The notes under the pieces are model-generated. The model was not told the DNA's origin. It saw only the letters and a program-made list of their open reading frames with translations, and made no database searches. Positions 26,801 to 39,896 of a stretch of 64,000 nt of DNA are shown piece by piece. Numbering within the stretch: position 1 is the first letter of the stretch; each line of letters begins with the position of its first letter. This DNA comes from Ifrita kowaldi. Its lineage: Eukaryota > Chordata > Aves > Passeriformes > Cinclosomatidae. Position numbers and translations under genes: made by a program. The stretch lies in NCBI GenBank assembly GCA_013398055.1, contig VZRS01012612.1:868210-932209 (forward strand), written 5' to 3'.

Positions 26801-29800
26801 TTTTTTCCAAATGTGAAAAGGAAGTCCATTTTTATAAACAGCCATTCACATCACCCTCTGCAAACCAGCTGAGTCAGATTTCAGCTGAAACCTGACTGAA
26901 GCAGACAACCCAGAGATACTTTGTGTTTCCATCTGTCATTTCCTTACCAACAAAGAAACATTTCCTAAAATGTGTTCTTCTCCGAAGATTTGCGTCAGCC
27001 ACGCAGCTCAAAACAAACTGACCCCAACTCAACGAGCTGACTTGTCAGCCCAGGTGAAAGCAGCACCTCTCCATTTTCTGAAGGCAGGTGCGTCAGTCTC
27101 TGCAGGAAGACATTACACTGGTGTGCTTTTCAATTAACCTGCCTGGCTTTATCAACATCCCTGGTTTCAGCCATCTGAACAGGTCAGTGCCCTTTGCCAG
27201 GTACTGAGGGAAGTAATATGGCAAACAGGGTTATGTGAAAAAAAGGACGATTCTTCTCACCTCTCCATCCCAGTAACTCAGTAGTAAGACTAGATGCATG
27301 TTAAGGAAGTGAAAAAACACTCTAGAAGACTTCCTTAAGAAGGAAAATCTGAAATTATGAAGAACAAACACTAAGAAAAAAAGCAATACTTGGTTCAATT
27401 TTACTTAAACAAAAAAAAGAGCGACCTTTGTGATTTTCAGAACAAAAAGTACCCCACAAATTACCACTGACCCTTTGTGTAAGAGACAACAGCTTTAAGG
27501 CAGTCTCACAGTCATCTTCTTGTTCGCCAGGAATAAAGAGTTTCATAGCAACCTAACAGAACATGTTTACAGACATTTGTAGTCGATTATTGTGCATTAA
27601 TGTTTTGGCTGCTTCATCTTTATTTGTTCCAAGCCATCAGGAAAAAAGTATTTCGGATTTCAGTAACTGCAACGAGTCATGTTCCTGTCTTAATTTAACT
27701 TCAAAAACAAGACATTCAAACAACATTAAATCTCCTATAATGTTAACACACCACCTAATGCTCCAATTCTGAGTAATTTCAGATCACTCTGCACGAGTCC
27801 ACACTGAACTGTTTGGGTGGTTTAAGGAGTACTGCTAGTGATTTAGTCAAAGGAGAACTGTGTTTTGTTTTCAAAATACGTCTACATCACCTGTGTTAAA
27901 AAAATGCATCTTTAAAGATGCCAGTACTGAACAGTATTAACCATGTATGTGGATAATCTTTCATTTGTCCCCATGATCTCACTGACTTCCATTTAAAACA
28001 TCCATTAGAAGTCAAATAGAAAAGTCTAAGAAGCTAAATATATTGTGTTCAACTGCAGCAGTCAGGCTGCACATGCAGAAAAGACTGGTAAGAAAAGGAA
28101 GTCCCAGCAGATTAGCTTTTTTGCTACTCACCAGGGACTTTCTGTAGAAAATTCAAACAGAAATTACTGATTTCCAATCACTCCTGCCTTTCAAGACCTT
28201 TTCTAACCCTAGAATAGCTAGGATTTTTCATAGATGTACCTCTACATAAATCTACTAATTCTATTTCTTAACATAGTTAACATAATCTATCCAACATTCA
28301 AGCTTTCTTGGTCCCATCATCCCTTTTAAGCCCCTTTTTACAACTGGTGACACTTGTAGTCTTCCATTTCTCTGATACTATACGAGAGGGCATGCCAAAC
28401 AGCAAACAAATTTGGTGAATTTATACTCAGCTCTTTTACAGCTCCTGGGTTAACAAAAAATAGTTCTACTAACTTATTCGTTTTAATCATTTTGTTCTAC
28501 CATTTTTTCTACTGATAACCTAGTCACAGTTCTCCAGCTTCAAAAAAATGCCACGGGCCCTGTTACTCTAAAGGGAATACCAGTAGATACACATTAACTT
28601 TACAGCTGAATATAGTAATTTCAAACCTACTTGTCCAAAGCAGGGCTTCAGGTTCACTGACACAGATACGGTTTAACTCTCAGTCTTGAAACCTTGCACA
28701 TTAACGTGCCATGTTGTTTAAAAAGCTGCTTTTTCCAGAGCTATCCGTGCTAAAATACATTATTTCACCTACCTAACTGATGAAAAGTGATTACATGAAA
28801 TGAAAAGGATTTCATACACCAGTAGCTTTTAACTTCTGAAGATGACTTTTACCTATTGAGCACAGAATAACAATTTACAGAAATTACCTATACTCCTCTC
28901 CTGTTCCTCCCCAGCCCTGTATCCTGCAAAAGCCAAAAACATGTGTGTGTGCCCAAATATTCATCACAGGCTTCAAGGACCCAGCCATGCCTCTGGCATA
29001 ACTCAGCCAACCACAGGGCTGAGTGGCCAGGTCTCAGTCCTCAAACAAGTCAGTGCAAAATCTCAACTCAAGTGCAGCGAGTTTGGTCTGTCATAGGAGA
29101 AACATATATCCCATACACTGCCAACGCCTTCAAAACAATTTCAACACTTAGTTTTGATTATTTAGGAACTAATTACATGGCATTCCCATTACATTTCCCA
29201 TAAATATTCCAAAAAGTCACACTATGGCAGTAAGATACAAAAGTTAGTAAAAAAACCATACATAACTGCCGAAATCTGTGAGCAACTGACAACAGGGTCA
29301 GAAATGAGATTTGCATGCACTAAACTAAATTAGCTTCTTCCTATTCTGCCGCTGCAAAATCCACGATCATGCTCTATTTTGCAACAAAGGAGCTGACTTC
29401 TTATTCTAGACAGAAGTTTTAAAGATCAAATGAAAGGTAAGTCTTTCTTACATGGTTTCACTTGTTCACAGGAGTCTTAATTATGTTTCATTTGGGGGGA
29501 AAAAAGAAAATCACACAAAAATATGCATCCTTCTGAACCACTTGTCACCACTGTGTTGCCCAAAGTAAAGGACACCTGTTCTGCCTGGCAACTGGTAAGA
29601 ACAGGAATTCTTCACAGGTTTATCATGTGTGTCACTGACATAACCAACACTTCAGAAAAGTACTTCAAGTAATTTCAAAATTAGGAACAGCTGAAGGGTG
29701 TATTTTCCTTTAAGTCTTCCCCAGTTACTAAATCATACATTTGAAGAAACATAAATGTTTGGACTAGTAGTTCTAGCTCAAAGTGTTCTCATCAAGTCAT

Positions 29801-30429
29801 CCTCTGACTCAAGACGATGCTTTTTTCTTCCAAGAGCTTATCAGATCACAACTACACTTTCACCCCCTCTCCCCCAAGATTCCCTCAGGAGAAAAGCACG
29901 TGTATTGCATTTTCATTTAACCCTCACTCTCAAAGACCACAAATAATATCAGAGTCAGGAGAAGTCTGCTGAAGTACAAAGCAAAGGTTACCATGGACTG
30001 GGAGTAATCTCCTCCATTACCTAGAAATTCTTACAATCTCCAGTTACCAAATTTCAGGTTTGGAAGGAAAATTTTCTAGCAAAACTTAATAAATTCTAAA
30101 AGTTCACAGCATAAATATAATGTTAAGAATGTCCTTGTCAGACTTACAGCCTTTTGGATTAGGGAGGACCCAGAAAAACTCTATAAGCACCTCTGCCTCC
30201 CTAAAGCAAAGAGTGAAGACTTGCTTTTTAGCCCTCTCCCCCAGTTCAGATTTCCTGTCATTTGTGACAAACTAGCAGCCAACAAAAGCTAAAGAATAAA
30301 TAAATAATTATTAAAATATATAATGTAATTCTCTCCCTTTCTCAGGGAAGGAGTGGAAGGAGTTGGTGGAGGTTAATGCAAAGCTTTGGCTTAGCTTTGG
30401 ATGCTGGTAACCTTGCAAGTCATTTAATC

Positions 30430-30735
30430 CTTCCACAATGGAAGAGTAGCCGAGCAGTAGTATGAACAGGGGAATGACCAGATTCTTTTCAGGTACACAG
30501 TGTCAGGTGAAAAAATTATGCAAAACAGTAAACTAATTATATTAAAGGAAAAATCCTCACTATGACAGTAGTCACATGCTGGAATAAGCTGTCCCAAGAG
30601 GTTGTAGAAGCTCCTGCCTTGGACATGTTCAAAACTCACCTGGACAAGACCACAGGCAACCTAAACTCAACCCTGTGTTGAGTATTGGTTTGAAACAGAT
30701 GACTTTCAAGGTCTTCTCCTTACAACCATTAATAC
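30430..30735 (+). repeat. Old CR1 LINE fragment
   Basis: Highly diverged plus-strand CR1. The best pieces are CATGCTGGAATAAGCTGTCC, AGAGGTTGTAGAAGCTCCTG, TTCAAAACTCACCTGGACAA and TTTCAAGGTCTTCTCCTTAC with AACCATTAATACTCTG at the end. The 5' part, with TTTTCAGGTACACAGTGTCA, is uncertain. Confidence 0.7.
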
Positions 30736-33700
30736 TCTGTGGTTTGTTAACAGCCCCAAGCAGGGCTACATGCTCACTGCCAAAACTTTTTATGCCTGTA
30801 CCTGTCCTGTTGATGAAAGCATCTCATGGCATCAGTAAAATAGTACTAATTCAAATCCACACTCTTAGGAAAACACTTAAAAAACAGCTCACATCTCAGT
30901 GGCAGATTTTCTCACCAGAATTGCTTTTTACTTCTCTAAGGGACTCTTGGAGGAAGAAGAGGTGAAAGAATAGTTGTGATCTAATGAGCTCTTGGAAGGA
31001 AAACACATCATCTTGAGTAAGAAAATGACTTGTTGAGAACACTTTGAACTGGAACTGCTAGTTCAAACATTCATGCAGGCTGCCCACTCCACACTGAATT
31101 CCTCCTCATCGTCTGGCTCATATACCCAGTTGCAGCCTAAATAAAAAAAGAGCAATGCCTCACTGGACAAGGCCTTCAAATATTCCTCCAGCTATGATTA
31201 ATAACATTCCTTTTTCAACTACAAAACAATTTTTCTGTGTGAGAAGCACACTTGCAGAAAAGCATAACTGACATACAGTTTGACATGAGAAGCTACGCCA
31301 GATGACAGAGTGCTTACTTGCAAAAATATGCCCCAAAATTGACATCTACCAAATACTTATATGTGGGTATAAGCAGAGGACAACACAAACTTAAATTACA
31401 AAGCTTAAATTACAAGGCTTAGGTCAGTTCTGTGCATTTTCACATTGTCTGCAACATCACATGACATGACAGAGATCCAACAGGAAACAGAGAACAGTTA
31501 TCAAAGCTAAGTAGTGCAACCTATTAATGAAAATTCTGCTATAATAAGCTGTGCACATTATCTGGATGACAAATCAAGGAGTAGGCAAAAATGTCAAATA
31601 CAAGTTACCCTCCCTTGCATTCCTCAGTATCAGTAGTGTAGACGTATTTTACAGTGAACTTGAAAGCATGCTGGATCTACCCGGAATTGTGAAGCAAGGA
31701 TTTTCAACACAAGAGCAAGGATTTCGTGCTGCTGTAGAAGTACTCAGGAGCAAAGGGCTCAGTGACCTGCAGTAATGGAAACCATCTTACAAATCTCACT
31801 GGTAACCATGCCTGTTCCTTCATAATGCAAAGCATGTGCATAACAAAAATTAATAAATCGGTCTATACTTGGTGCTTCCATGTACGTGTGAAAACCCTGT
31901 GCCAGGTTTTGAGGATTTAACATTTCTGCAAATTAAAAAGAAAAGAGATCTTTTACAAAAAATGACTAGCATGTTATGTCAACCCGGTCACTGGAAGATG
32001 GCTCTGAATCAAGTCAAAGTAAGATTAACCTCCACCTCAAAGTGCTTCCGCTGCAAATCTGCTTAGACAATTCCCAGACTTGGATATTAGTCTTGACTTT
32101 TTTCACCCTTTTAGGCTTCAAGCAAATTACTTCCAAGAAAACTCTTGAGAGTTTTATTCCCTGTAATAAAGTCTGCAGCACCTTCTAAAATTGAAATTAC
32201 CACCCTCTTACCAGCAAACTCAGAGTAGAAGAAACAGCAAACAAATTGAATCAACCCCAGTTGATGAGTGGGATAAATAAACATACAAATGAAACAGAAG
32301 GCATCACAGGACTAACCCAACAAATTGAGAATCACTTAATTCCACCTATGGAATAGAAAAGACATGAAGAGAGACATCTCAAAGAAGATACACAGAATGT
32401 GCTTGCAGACCTGGTATTAATACAGACTGCAAAGACTGGTTATGCTCATCAATTCCATCTTGGGTCTTAAATACATAAAGTTTCATCCTCCTTGACACGA
32501 TATTATCAAAATATTGTCTTTACATGTTTCACTGCAAGTATTTTCTGAAGTGGAAAATTCCGTTTTTATGAAGTTCAGCAGCACATACTTTTTTGCCCAG
32601 CAATGTATCTTGAAATATCTTAAAAATGTGAGAACAGCTTTCTTAAGCTCTGTATTGAGTATCAAGTTCTATATCAAAAATATATTCCTTATCTTTCCCT
32701 CAAACAGGTTTACAACACATGAAAAGAAACATAATAAATATTAGTAAGTCCCAAATAAATAAAATACTGTTTTCACACCAGGCATACCATCAGAACCATT
32801 AAAAAGAAAAGAAAAACAAAACTAAAATAAAAGCTATTTAGCTCTGACAGAGACTGATTTATATCATTATCCCACAGAAACAAAAGGTGTAAAAGGACAT
32901 ACTACATTTTAGCAAGTTTTCAAATAACTTTTCTTCTTTTTCCAACTGTAAATCTTAAAAAAAAAAGAATTGGCTATTTAAGATGAAAATGAACAAAATG
33001 TACTATTGTGTAATGAGTCTGGAACATGTTCTCCAGATGTTACTGTTCAAAGACATTTATACAAATCAGAACAAATCCAGGCCTTGCCAAACTGTTCTGG
33101 AAGAACCAGGCAAGCAAGTTGCAGAATTCTCCACTTAAATCCATCCACAAAGAAATTACAATAACCAAACCCCAGGCTATTTAGGTTTTACTCAATCTAC
33201 ACACAAGCAGTCATCCTGAACTCTGAATAAAATGTTCCACCCATAGCTTATGTCCACGATGTCAAAAATTCTGAACTCCTTGCTTCTACCACATACAGTG
33301 TTTTAGGAAGGACCAGGACCTATGTCAAAGCACCATGTTTTTTCAGCAAGCTTGCAGTCTGCTTCTGAAGCATTGAGATAACATTTTTCCATCTGCTTAT
33401 ACAGTAAAGCCCTAACACTTATGCTACTTTAGGCTGAGTTTTTCCTCCTCCTTATAATAGCATATGGTTATGTTCTAAAAGAATGTAAAAGACACCATGA
33501 TTATTGATTAAAAATTCCACATAAAAACCTCAGAGTGTCTTCCCACCTGCTGAATTAAAACTCTACTACTAGTAGCTTCTGGGAGGCAGAACACACTGCC
33601 TTAATATACTGCATTAAAACCCATCCAAATTGTGTTCTTGTACTTCTTACCTTTGCACTATAACATTTGGGACCAGAAGAACAACCAGAACAACCCAGAA

Positions 33701-33810
33701 TGTCCATTGACAAATCTCTGCTCCCTTATCAGTAACATTAGGTGCAGTCTACACAATAAAAAATGTCCTGAAATCACTAACAAAAATATCTACAATGTAA
33801 ACATTTTAAA

Positions 33811-33844
33811 GTATTTTATGTATTTTATGTATTTTATGTATTTT
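33811..33844. repeat. Nine-base tandem repeat
   Basis: Unit GTATTTTAT repeated 3.8 times without interruption. It explains the repeated Tyr-Phe-Met runs in the overlapping chance open frame. Confidence 0.92.
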
Positions 33845-36731
33845 GGAGACAGGATTATTTTAAAAACAACCCTATACTATATCTATTTCTGTTAGTTCAG
33901 CTTCAAAAGGTTCTCCCATCATTTTATGCTACTGAAAGCCATTGGGACATTAAGCAGTTTTTGCAAGCACAGCCAAACTTCAGCCAAAAACCTTCACCAA
34001 ATACTGTAACATAGGGACAACTCTATCTTCTCACCTGGGCTTTCCCCCATAAGCTTTTTACTTAAAACACAGAACTTGCTTTCAGGAGTTTTCTACAGCT
34101 AAAGTTCATAGAATAATATTGTGCTCAAGTAAATACTTATCTTCAAAGAATGACTACCATTTTTTTAGAAAGGCTGGTCTCCCCTTGGGCATGGCTAGGT
34201 ACAGCCATCTCCCGGCCAAATAAACAAAGACTCCTGAATTAGTTTACTGGACTATAAATAAAGGATTCATTTACTGAGAATGAAGTGTTCCCTGAAAACT
34301 CACATAGGTGTTTACACCTTAGACACAAGGTCTACAGAATAACAACCAGGGATTACAGTGGATCAGGTGTTGTAAATAAACATTATTGCTGCAAGACAAG
34401 CTAGCATTATCACGAGATGTAACAACAGAGAGCTGTAAGCAACCAGGTTTTACTCAGTAAAACACAAGAGTAAAGTATTCAGTTTTGAAAGCCCAATATC
34501 CTCCAGCTGCAGCAACCAGAGTTCAGAGAAAACTGATCAATAAAGAAAAGCTTCAAACCATAATAATAACCCTGCACTGGGATCATGTGTGTAGGAAAGC
34601 CAGAGAAACTCCACCACTGAAGGCTAAAAACAGCCTTTGCCAGCTGATCTGTCCCAAAACATTCCCTGTGCTTCAGAGAGAAAATTTTGTAAGGCAGATA
34701 GAAAGGAAAGGAAAACAAATATGGAAGTGATAAATAAAATCATTTTTAAAGCATCCAGCTGATGGCTAATGTGGCTAAGTCACCCTGACATAAGGAACAT
34801 AAGGATACTATTTTCTTGCTACAACTGTGGTTTCATACATAGTTCAGTCACTTGCTTTTTGATGTGTTTGAAATTTTCCACAGGGGAAATTTCTGATTCA
34901 ACTCCCCCTATTCTCACAGGATTCAACACAAGTGTTTCCTCTTCTGATGTTCCTTTTCGTCCTGTGATTTACCAACTTGCAAGAAAATATCCTGAACTGA
35001 CCGAACAGACAGAAATTACTGTTTACAATCTGCTCCCCATCTATTTCACACTTTTTTTTTAAACCTGGTTTGGAAGAAAATAATCCTACCAACTATATTT
35101 ACACTTCTAGCTGCATCAAAATAATAATTAGGCACAGGAAGGATTATATATAAAACAATCCTATATGCTTGAAAATATTAGGGGAAAACAAAAATTAAAT
35201 TTCAAGTTACTTGTGCCCACCCCTTCCACTCCACATGACAAAACTGAAAAACCAGTAAGGAGAAAAAAAAATGAAGCTGCTCATTACACATTTATTACTG
35301 TCTGCATGAATTAATGTCTCTAGCCACGTGAGTAACTCAGAATTACCTAAAAGGAAATGATTTGAGATTGATTTTGTTTTAGTCTACGTAGGTATAGGAG
35401 TGACACAAAGTTGTTCTTACTGAGTTTCATTTTATCAAGTGTCCACCCACAAAAAAAGCAATTAGTGGCTGCACAGCAGCAGATTAGAAAAACTTGGGGA
35501 CTAAATCAGGCCACAAACTGAAAGTCAACACTGCATTACTAATAAAGGCAGCAAATACCACTCTAGAACATTTTAGCAATATTACATAGAAACCTTGGGA
35601 AAAGCACTTTGTTCTAATTGACTGTGTTTGAGGGTACCATAAGCTGCTGTGGGCAGTGTATCTCTGTGTGCACCGACAAACAAAAGGAGGGGAACAGCAA
35701 TAACAGAGACCAAATAGAACAGATAAAAAATAAAAAGCCATGAGTCAAAAACCCTCCAACCAGTGATGGGACATAAATCCAGAAAGGAAGAAACCTATCT
35801 TCTTCTTGTTCACTCTGCTATCACACAGAGGATCCCAAACAGTGACAAATTAATCACATCAGCAAAAGACAAATTCATTCCAAAACATTTCAAAAGAACT
35901 GCTGACAAAACCATTTCTGCTGTATCTCCGCAAAGATCAGCTTTGGCATCTCAGTCAACTCTTTGTGGACTAAGTTCAGAACTCCTGAGGGACAGCACTA
36001 AGCCAAGTCTCTTATACCCTGGGCAAGCACTTGCTTCTGGTAGGAGACACCAGAGTGATATGCTCCAGGAACTGGGAGAATCTTTGAAATAAAAACTCCC
36101 ATTCAAAGTAGTTACATTCTACCTGCATTTGCAAATAGTTGCAAAGGAATTAAAATGTCATTATTCAGGAATTCCCTACTGAAAATAAAAGACTCACTTA
36201 CACTACTCTTTCAGTCAAAAATAATTTTCAATAGCTCAAAAACTTAGAAAACAATCTGTTCAGGCCTGCAAATACTGGGAATCAAACTTACAGTTGCCTA
36301 GACTCCCTTGATGGCAAATAGAAGGATATTCCACAACAAGGAACTGCAGGCTGCTGTGTAATAGGGAATCGAGCAGAACCTCAAAAAGTTTGCAAATTTC
36401 ATCTGTAAAAGCGAACATATAAACCCAAAAAAAAGTCACTCTTTACCCAAGCAATGCTATGGGGAAAGACCTGCCAAGCTCACCTTTTTTTTGCTGGACA
36501 CTTTGAGTTCTGAGCAAGGATTGATCCCATTCCACATTCTCAAAACGTCGAGCTCCTGATCCTTACCCTTGCGAAGGACAATCTCTTGACACGGCAGCAA
36601 GCACACATTAGAGCCTCCCTTCAAGTGCAGGCCAGAATGGTGTGAAAGACAAATCACCACAGAGGCACTCACAGAAAAGGAAGCCCTCAAGTATTTGGAG
36701 GACGGCAGAAAGACTATTCAAGGAAAAGTAT

Positions 36732-36749
36732 TATATATATATATATATA
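36732..36749. repeat. (TA)n microsatellite
   Basis: Nine uninterrupted TA units, followed within about 65 bp by a T14 run at 36812-36825. Confidence 0.95.
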
Positions 36750-38848
36750 CGCCTCACTTCCCCTGTTTATGTAATTTCCATTTCTTGGCCACAGTGGGAT
36801 AGATAGGTCTTGTTTTTTTTTTTTTGAGTTACACAAAAAAACCTGTCCTAGCATTTTTCTGAGTGACATTCCTTGTCAATCACTATTTCTGCTATTCTTG
36901 TTTCTCAGTCTTCACTTCCGTCCACTTTCTCCATTTTTGCCTTATTTTTACCTCTGTTTTTTCCTCCCATTTCTTTACCTCCTATCATCTAATTCCTACC
37001 TCTGATCTCCTCTATATTTCTGTCACGTGGATGATACTGATCTTTACACGTTGCAACTTTATTTCACACTTCAGGCAGAGCAATGGGATATGTATTCCCA
37101 CTCCAAGATCATTGTTTCAAATCCATTTGCAGACTCAAACACAAATAGATAGCAAGGACTGAAATAATAATGTACTTCCCTTTAAAAAAAATTTAAAAAA
37201 TTAAATGCTTGCAAACATTACCTAGGCTGTAAAAATACATAAAAAAGAGGCAGTTTGCATCACACTGCTCTAAAGACAGGAAACACCTCCAGAGAGCAGG
37301 ACTATGGAGCAGCAGGCATGCCTTACTTCAAGAAACATACTCTAGAGGTTAGAGGATATAACTTCTGCAAAAAGGTGACAACCAAGAACCTGTCAGAGGG
37401 TGATGGGGAAGGAGATAAGAAATAAAACGTGAATATGCCTTCCAGTGTAGCAGACCAGAGGGAGGGGACAAAGGAAAAAAATTGTGCAACACTTACTTCC
37501 CTTATCAGAAAGGAGCACTCTGCATAAATATTCCAGAAAGTCTACTCATTTTCAGAATGGAGGATTATACAGAGACAGATTTTTAAGCATTCAATTCAAT
37601 GCCAGAAAACCGGAATCACTATTTCAGATCCTGATATAAAATGTATAGGAACAAACACACTACCTTTAGTCATACTATCATGGAAATGAAACTTCCACAC
37701 ACTGACTTAGTTACATACGATTTCTTAACTAAATATTTTTAAACAAAACTCCTGGTAGCATGTTAAAAATTCATCTGATCAAAAGGTTGGATTTATTTCC
37801 TTAAAAAGTCAATGAGCTTTCCTTCACTTATTAGTACAGGCCTCTGGCTGTGCTTATACAACATAACACTGCACTGGAAAATAAAAAAAAAAGAGGCAGC
37901 TTTTATATTTAATGACAAATTTATTCTAAAAGCAAATTTCTTCTCTGTCTCTCCCGAGAGACTTCAGTAACATTCTGGACAGCAACCAACATCTCTATAA
38001 CACTGCTACTGAGTATTAATATATTAAATTGTTCCCACTATAATATCAGATGATATTTATACCTTGACCTCTATAAAAGTGCTTACAAAGGAACTACCAT
38101 CATTTGTATCAAAATAACAACTTACAGGCATAGACTGCCACCTAGCGATTTTAATTATCTACAAGGAAAAAGAAACGAAACAAATGAAAAAAAAATCAGC
38201 CTCCCTCTTCCAGGACAGGAGAAAAAAAAAACCCATTCATTCCTTCATATTTTATATCAACATATACAAACAACCTCATATTATATTACTTGTATCACTC
38301 ATTATTAATTTGATGGTAAATTCAGGAGGGGGATGGGGAAAGAGTCAGTGAGTGTATGTAATCTTCCTCACAAAATTCATCAGGTTGGTTGGATGTCACT
38401 TCCATCTGGAATTTCTCCTTCTTTTACAAGGAATCTATCCTTTTCATAAAACAAGTATTCCATCTAGAACTTATTTAATGTCTGAGACTACACTGATAGG
38501 CAGACACATCCCTCAAAACGTTGTATTCTTTCAATTTTTGCACTTTCAGTCTTTTCTGTTCCTCCTCAGCATTGTAACTACATTTTCAGTACATCCTCCA
38601 GTTCATTTTGGCATTCCCTCTTCAGTCACTGCTTGTTTCCTACTGAATTTCACTACCAGTGAAGAAAGAAGATGAGTTACACATGTCCTCTTTCCTGCCT
38701 TACAAAGCTGAATTACCATTCTGTAAATGAGTCCTGAATCCAGGACCTTATCTTCAGACTTTCTTTCTGTTCAAACTTTATTTCAGCTACTGTCTTCATT
38801 TTCCTATGGGCACCTCAGCAGCATCATAAAGAACTTTTATTTTTCCTG

Positions 38849-39896
38849 TGTATTGGGTTTGCATGGCCAGGTTTTGATAGAAGGGGAAGGAGCTACAGGG
38901 GTGGCTTCCGTGAGAAGCTGCCGGAAATTTCCCCTATGTCCAAGAGGGTCAATCTCAGTCGGCTCCAGGACAGACCCACCTCTGGCCAAGGGCTATCTAG
39001 GAAGGAAACAAAAGAAGTTATGGCACAGATATGATTGTGCTCAGACAAGAGCAGAGTGAAAATATGTGAGAGGAACAGCCCTGCAGGCCTCAAGACCAGT
39101 GAAGCAGCTGTGGGAGGAGGTCAAAGCAGAGATTCCCCTGCAGCCCGTGGTGGGAGAAGAGATTCCCCTGCAGCCCTCTGGAGGAACCCACATCAGAGCA
39201 GGTGGACATCCAAAAAAATAGGTTGCAACCCCGTGGGAAGCCTGCACTGGAGCAGGCTCCTGGCACAACCTGTGGCCCTGTGGAGAGAGGAGCCCATACT
39301 GGAGTGGCTTTGCTGGCAGGGTTTGTGACCCTGTGTGGGACCATGCTGGAGCAGCCTGCTCCTGAAGGACTGCACCTTGGGGAAAGGACCCACGCTGGAG
39401 CAGTTCATGAAGAACTGCAGCCCCAGGGAAAGAGCCAAGCTAGAGAAGTTTGTGGAGAACTGTCTCCCGTGGGAGGGACTCCACGTTGGAGCAGGGAAAG
39501 CACTTGTCTCCCTGAGGAAGAAGCAGTGGCAGAGACAAGTGATGAACTGACCATAACCCCAATTCTCTGTCTCCCTGTGCCACTAAGGTGGAGGAGGAGG
39601 TCGAGAATCAGGAGTGACGTTAAGCCCAGAAAGGAGGGAGTGATAGAGGGAACATGTTTTTAAGATTTGTTTTACTTCTAATTATTCTACTCTGATTTTG
39701 ATTGGTAAAAAATTCAACTGATTTCTGTAAGTCAAGTCTGTTTTGGCCATGGCAGTAATCAGTTGGTGACCTTTCCATATCCTTATATCAACTCATGAGC
39801 CTTTTGTTATATTTTCTCTCCCATGTCCAGTTGAGGAGGGGAGTGATAGAGCAGCTTTGGTGGGTACTGGCTTCCAGCCAGGGTCAAACTCCCACA
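38849..39896 (+). mobile_element. Solo LTR of an avian endogenous retrovirus (ERVL-type)
   Basis: A GC-rich island of about 1050 bp in AT-rich intron. It starts TGTATTGGGTTTGCATGGCC and ends around TCCAGCCAGGGTCAAACTCC followed by CACA, giving the TG...CA ends of an LTR. The middle is a series of degenerate units built on CACGCTGGAGCAG and CCCGTGGGAGG phrases (about 39240-39500). The AGTTGAGGAGGGGAGTGATA phrase near the 3' end and overall order match an LTR class I recall as abundant in neoavian genomes. No gag, pol or env sequence flanks it, so it is a solo LTR. The 153-codon frame at 39202-39663 comes from the internal repeats and is not a viral or host protein. A clean target-site duplication was not found; a TCCTG lies near both ends but does not fit exactly. 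Confidence 0.88.

Noticed and set aside
28190..28560. Possible ancient LINE remnant in intron 3 (AGTCTTCCATTTCTCTGATA region)
   Set aside because: It resembles old reverse LINE sequence but I could not match it to a family with enough positions.
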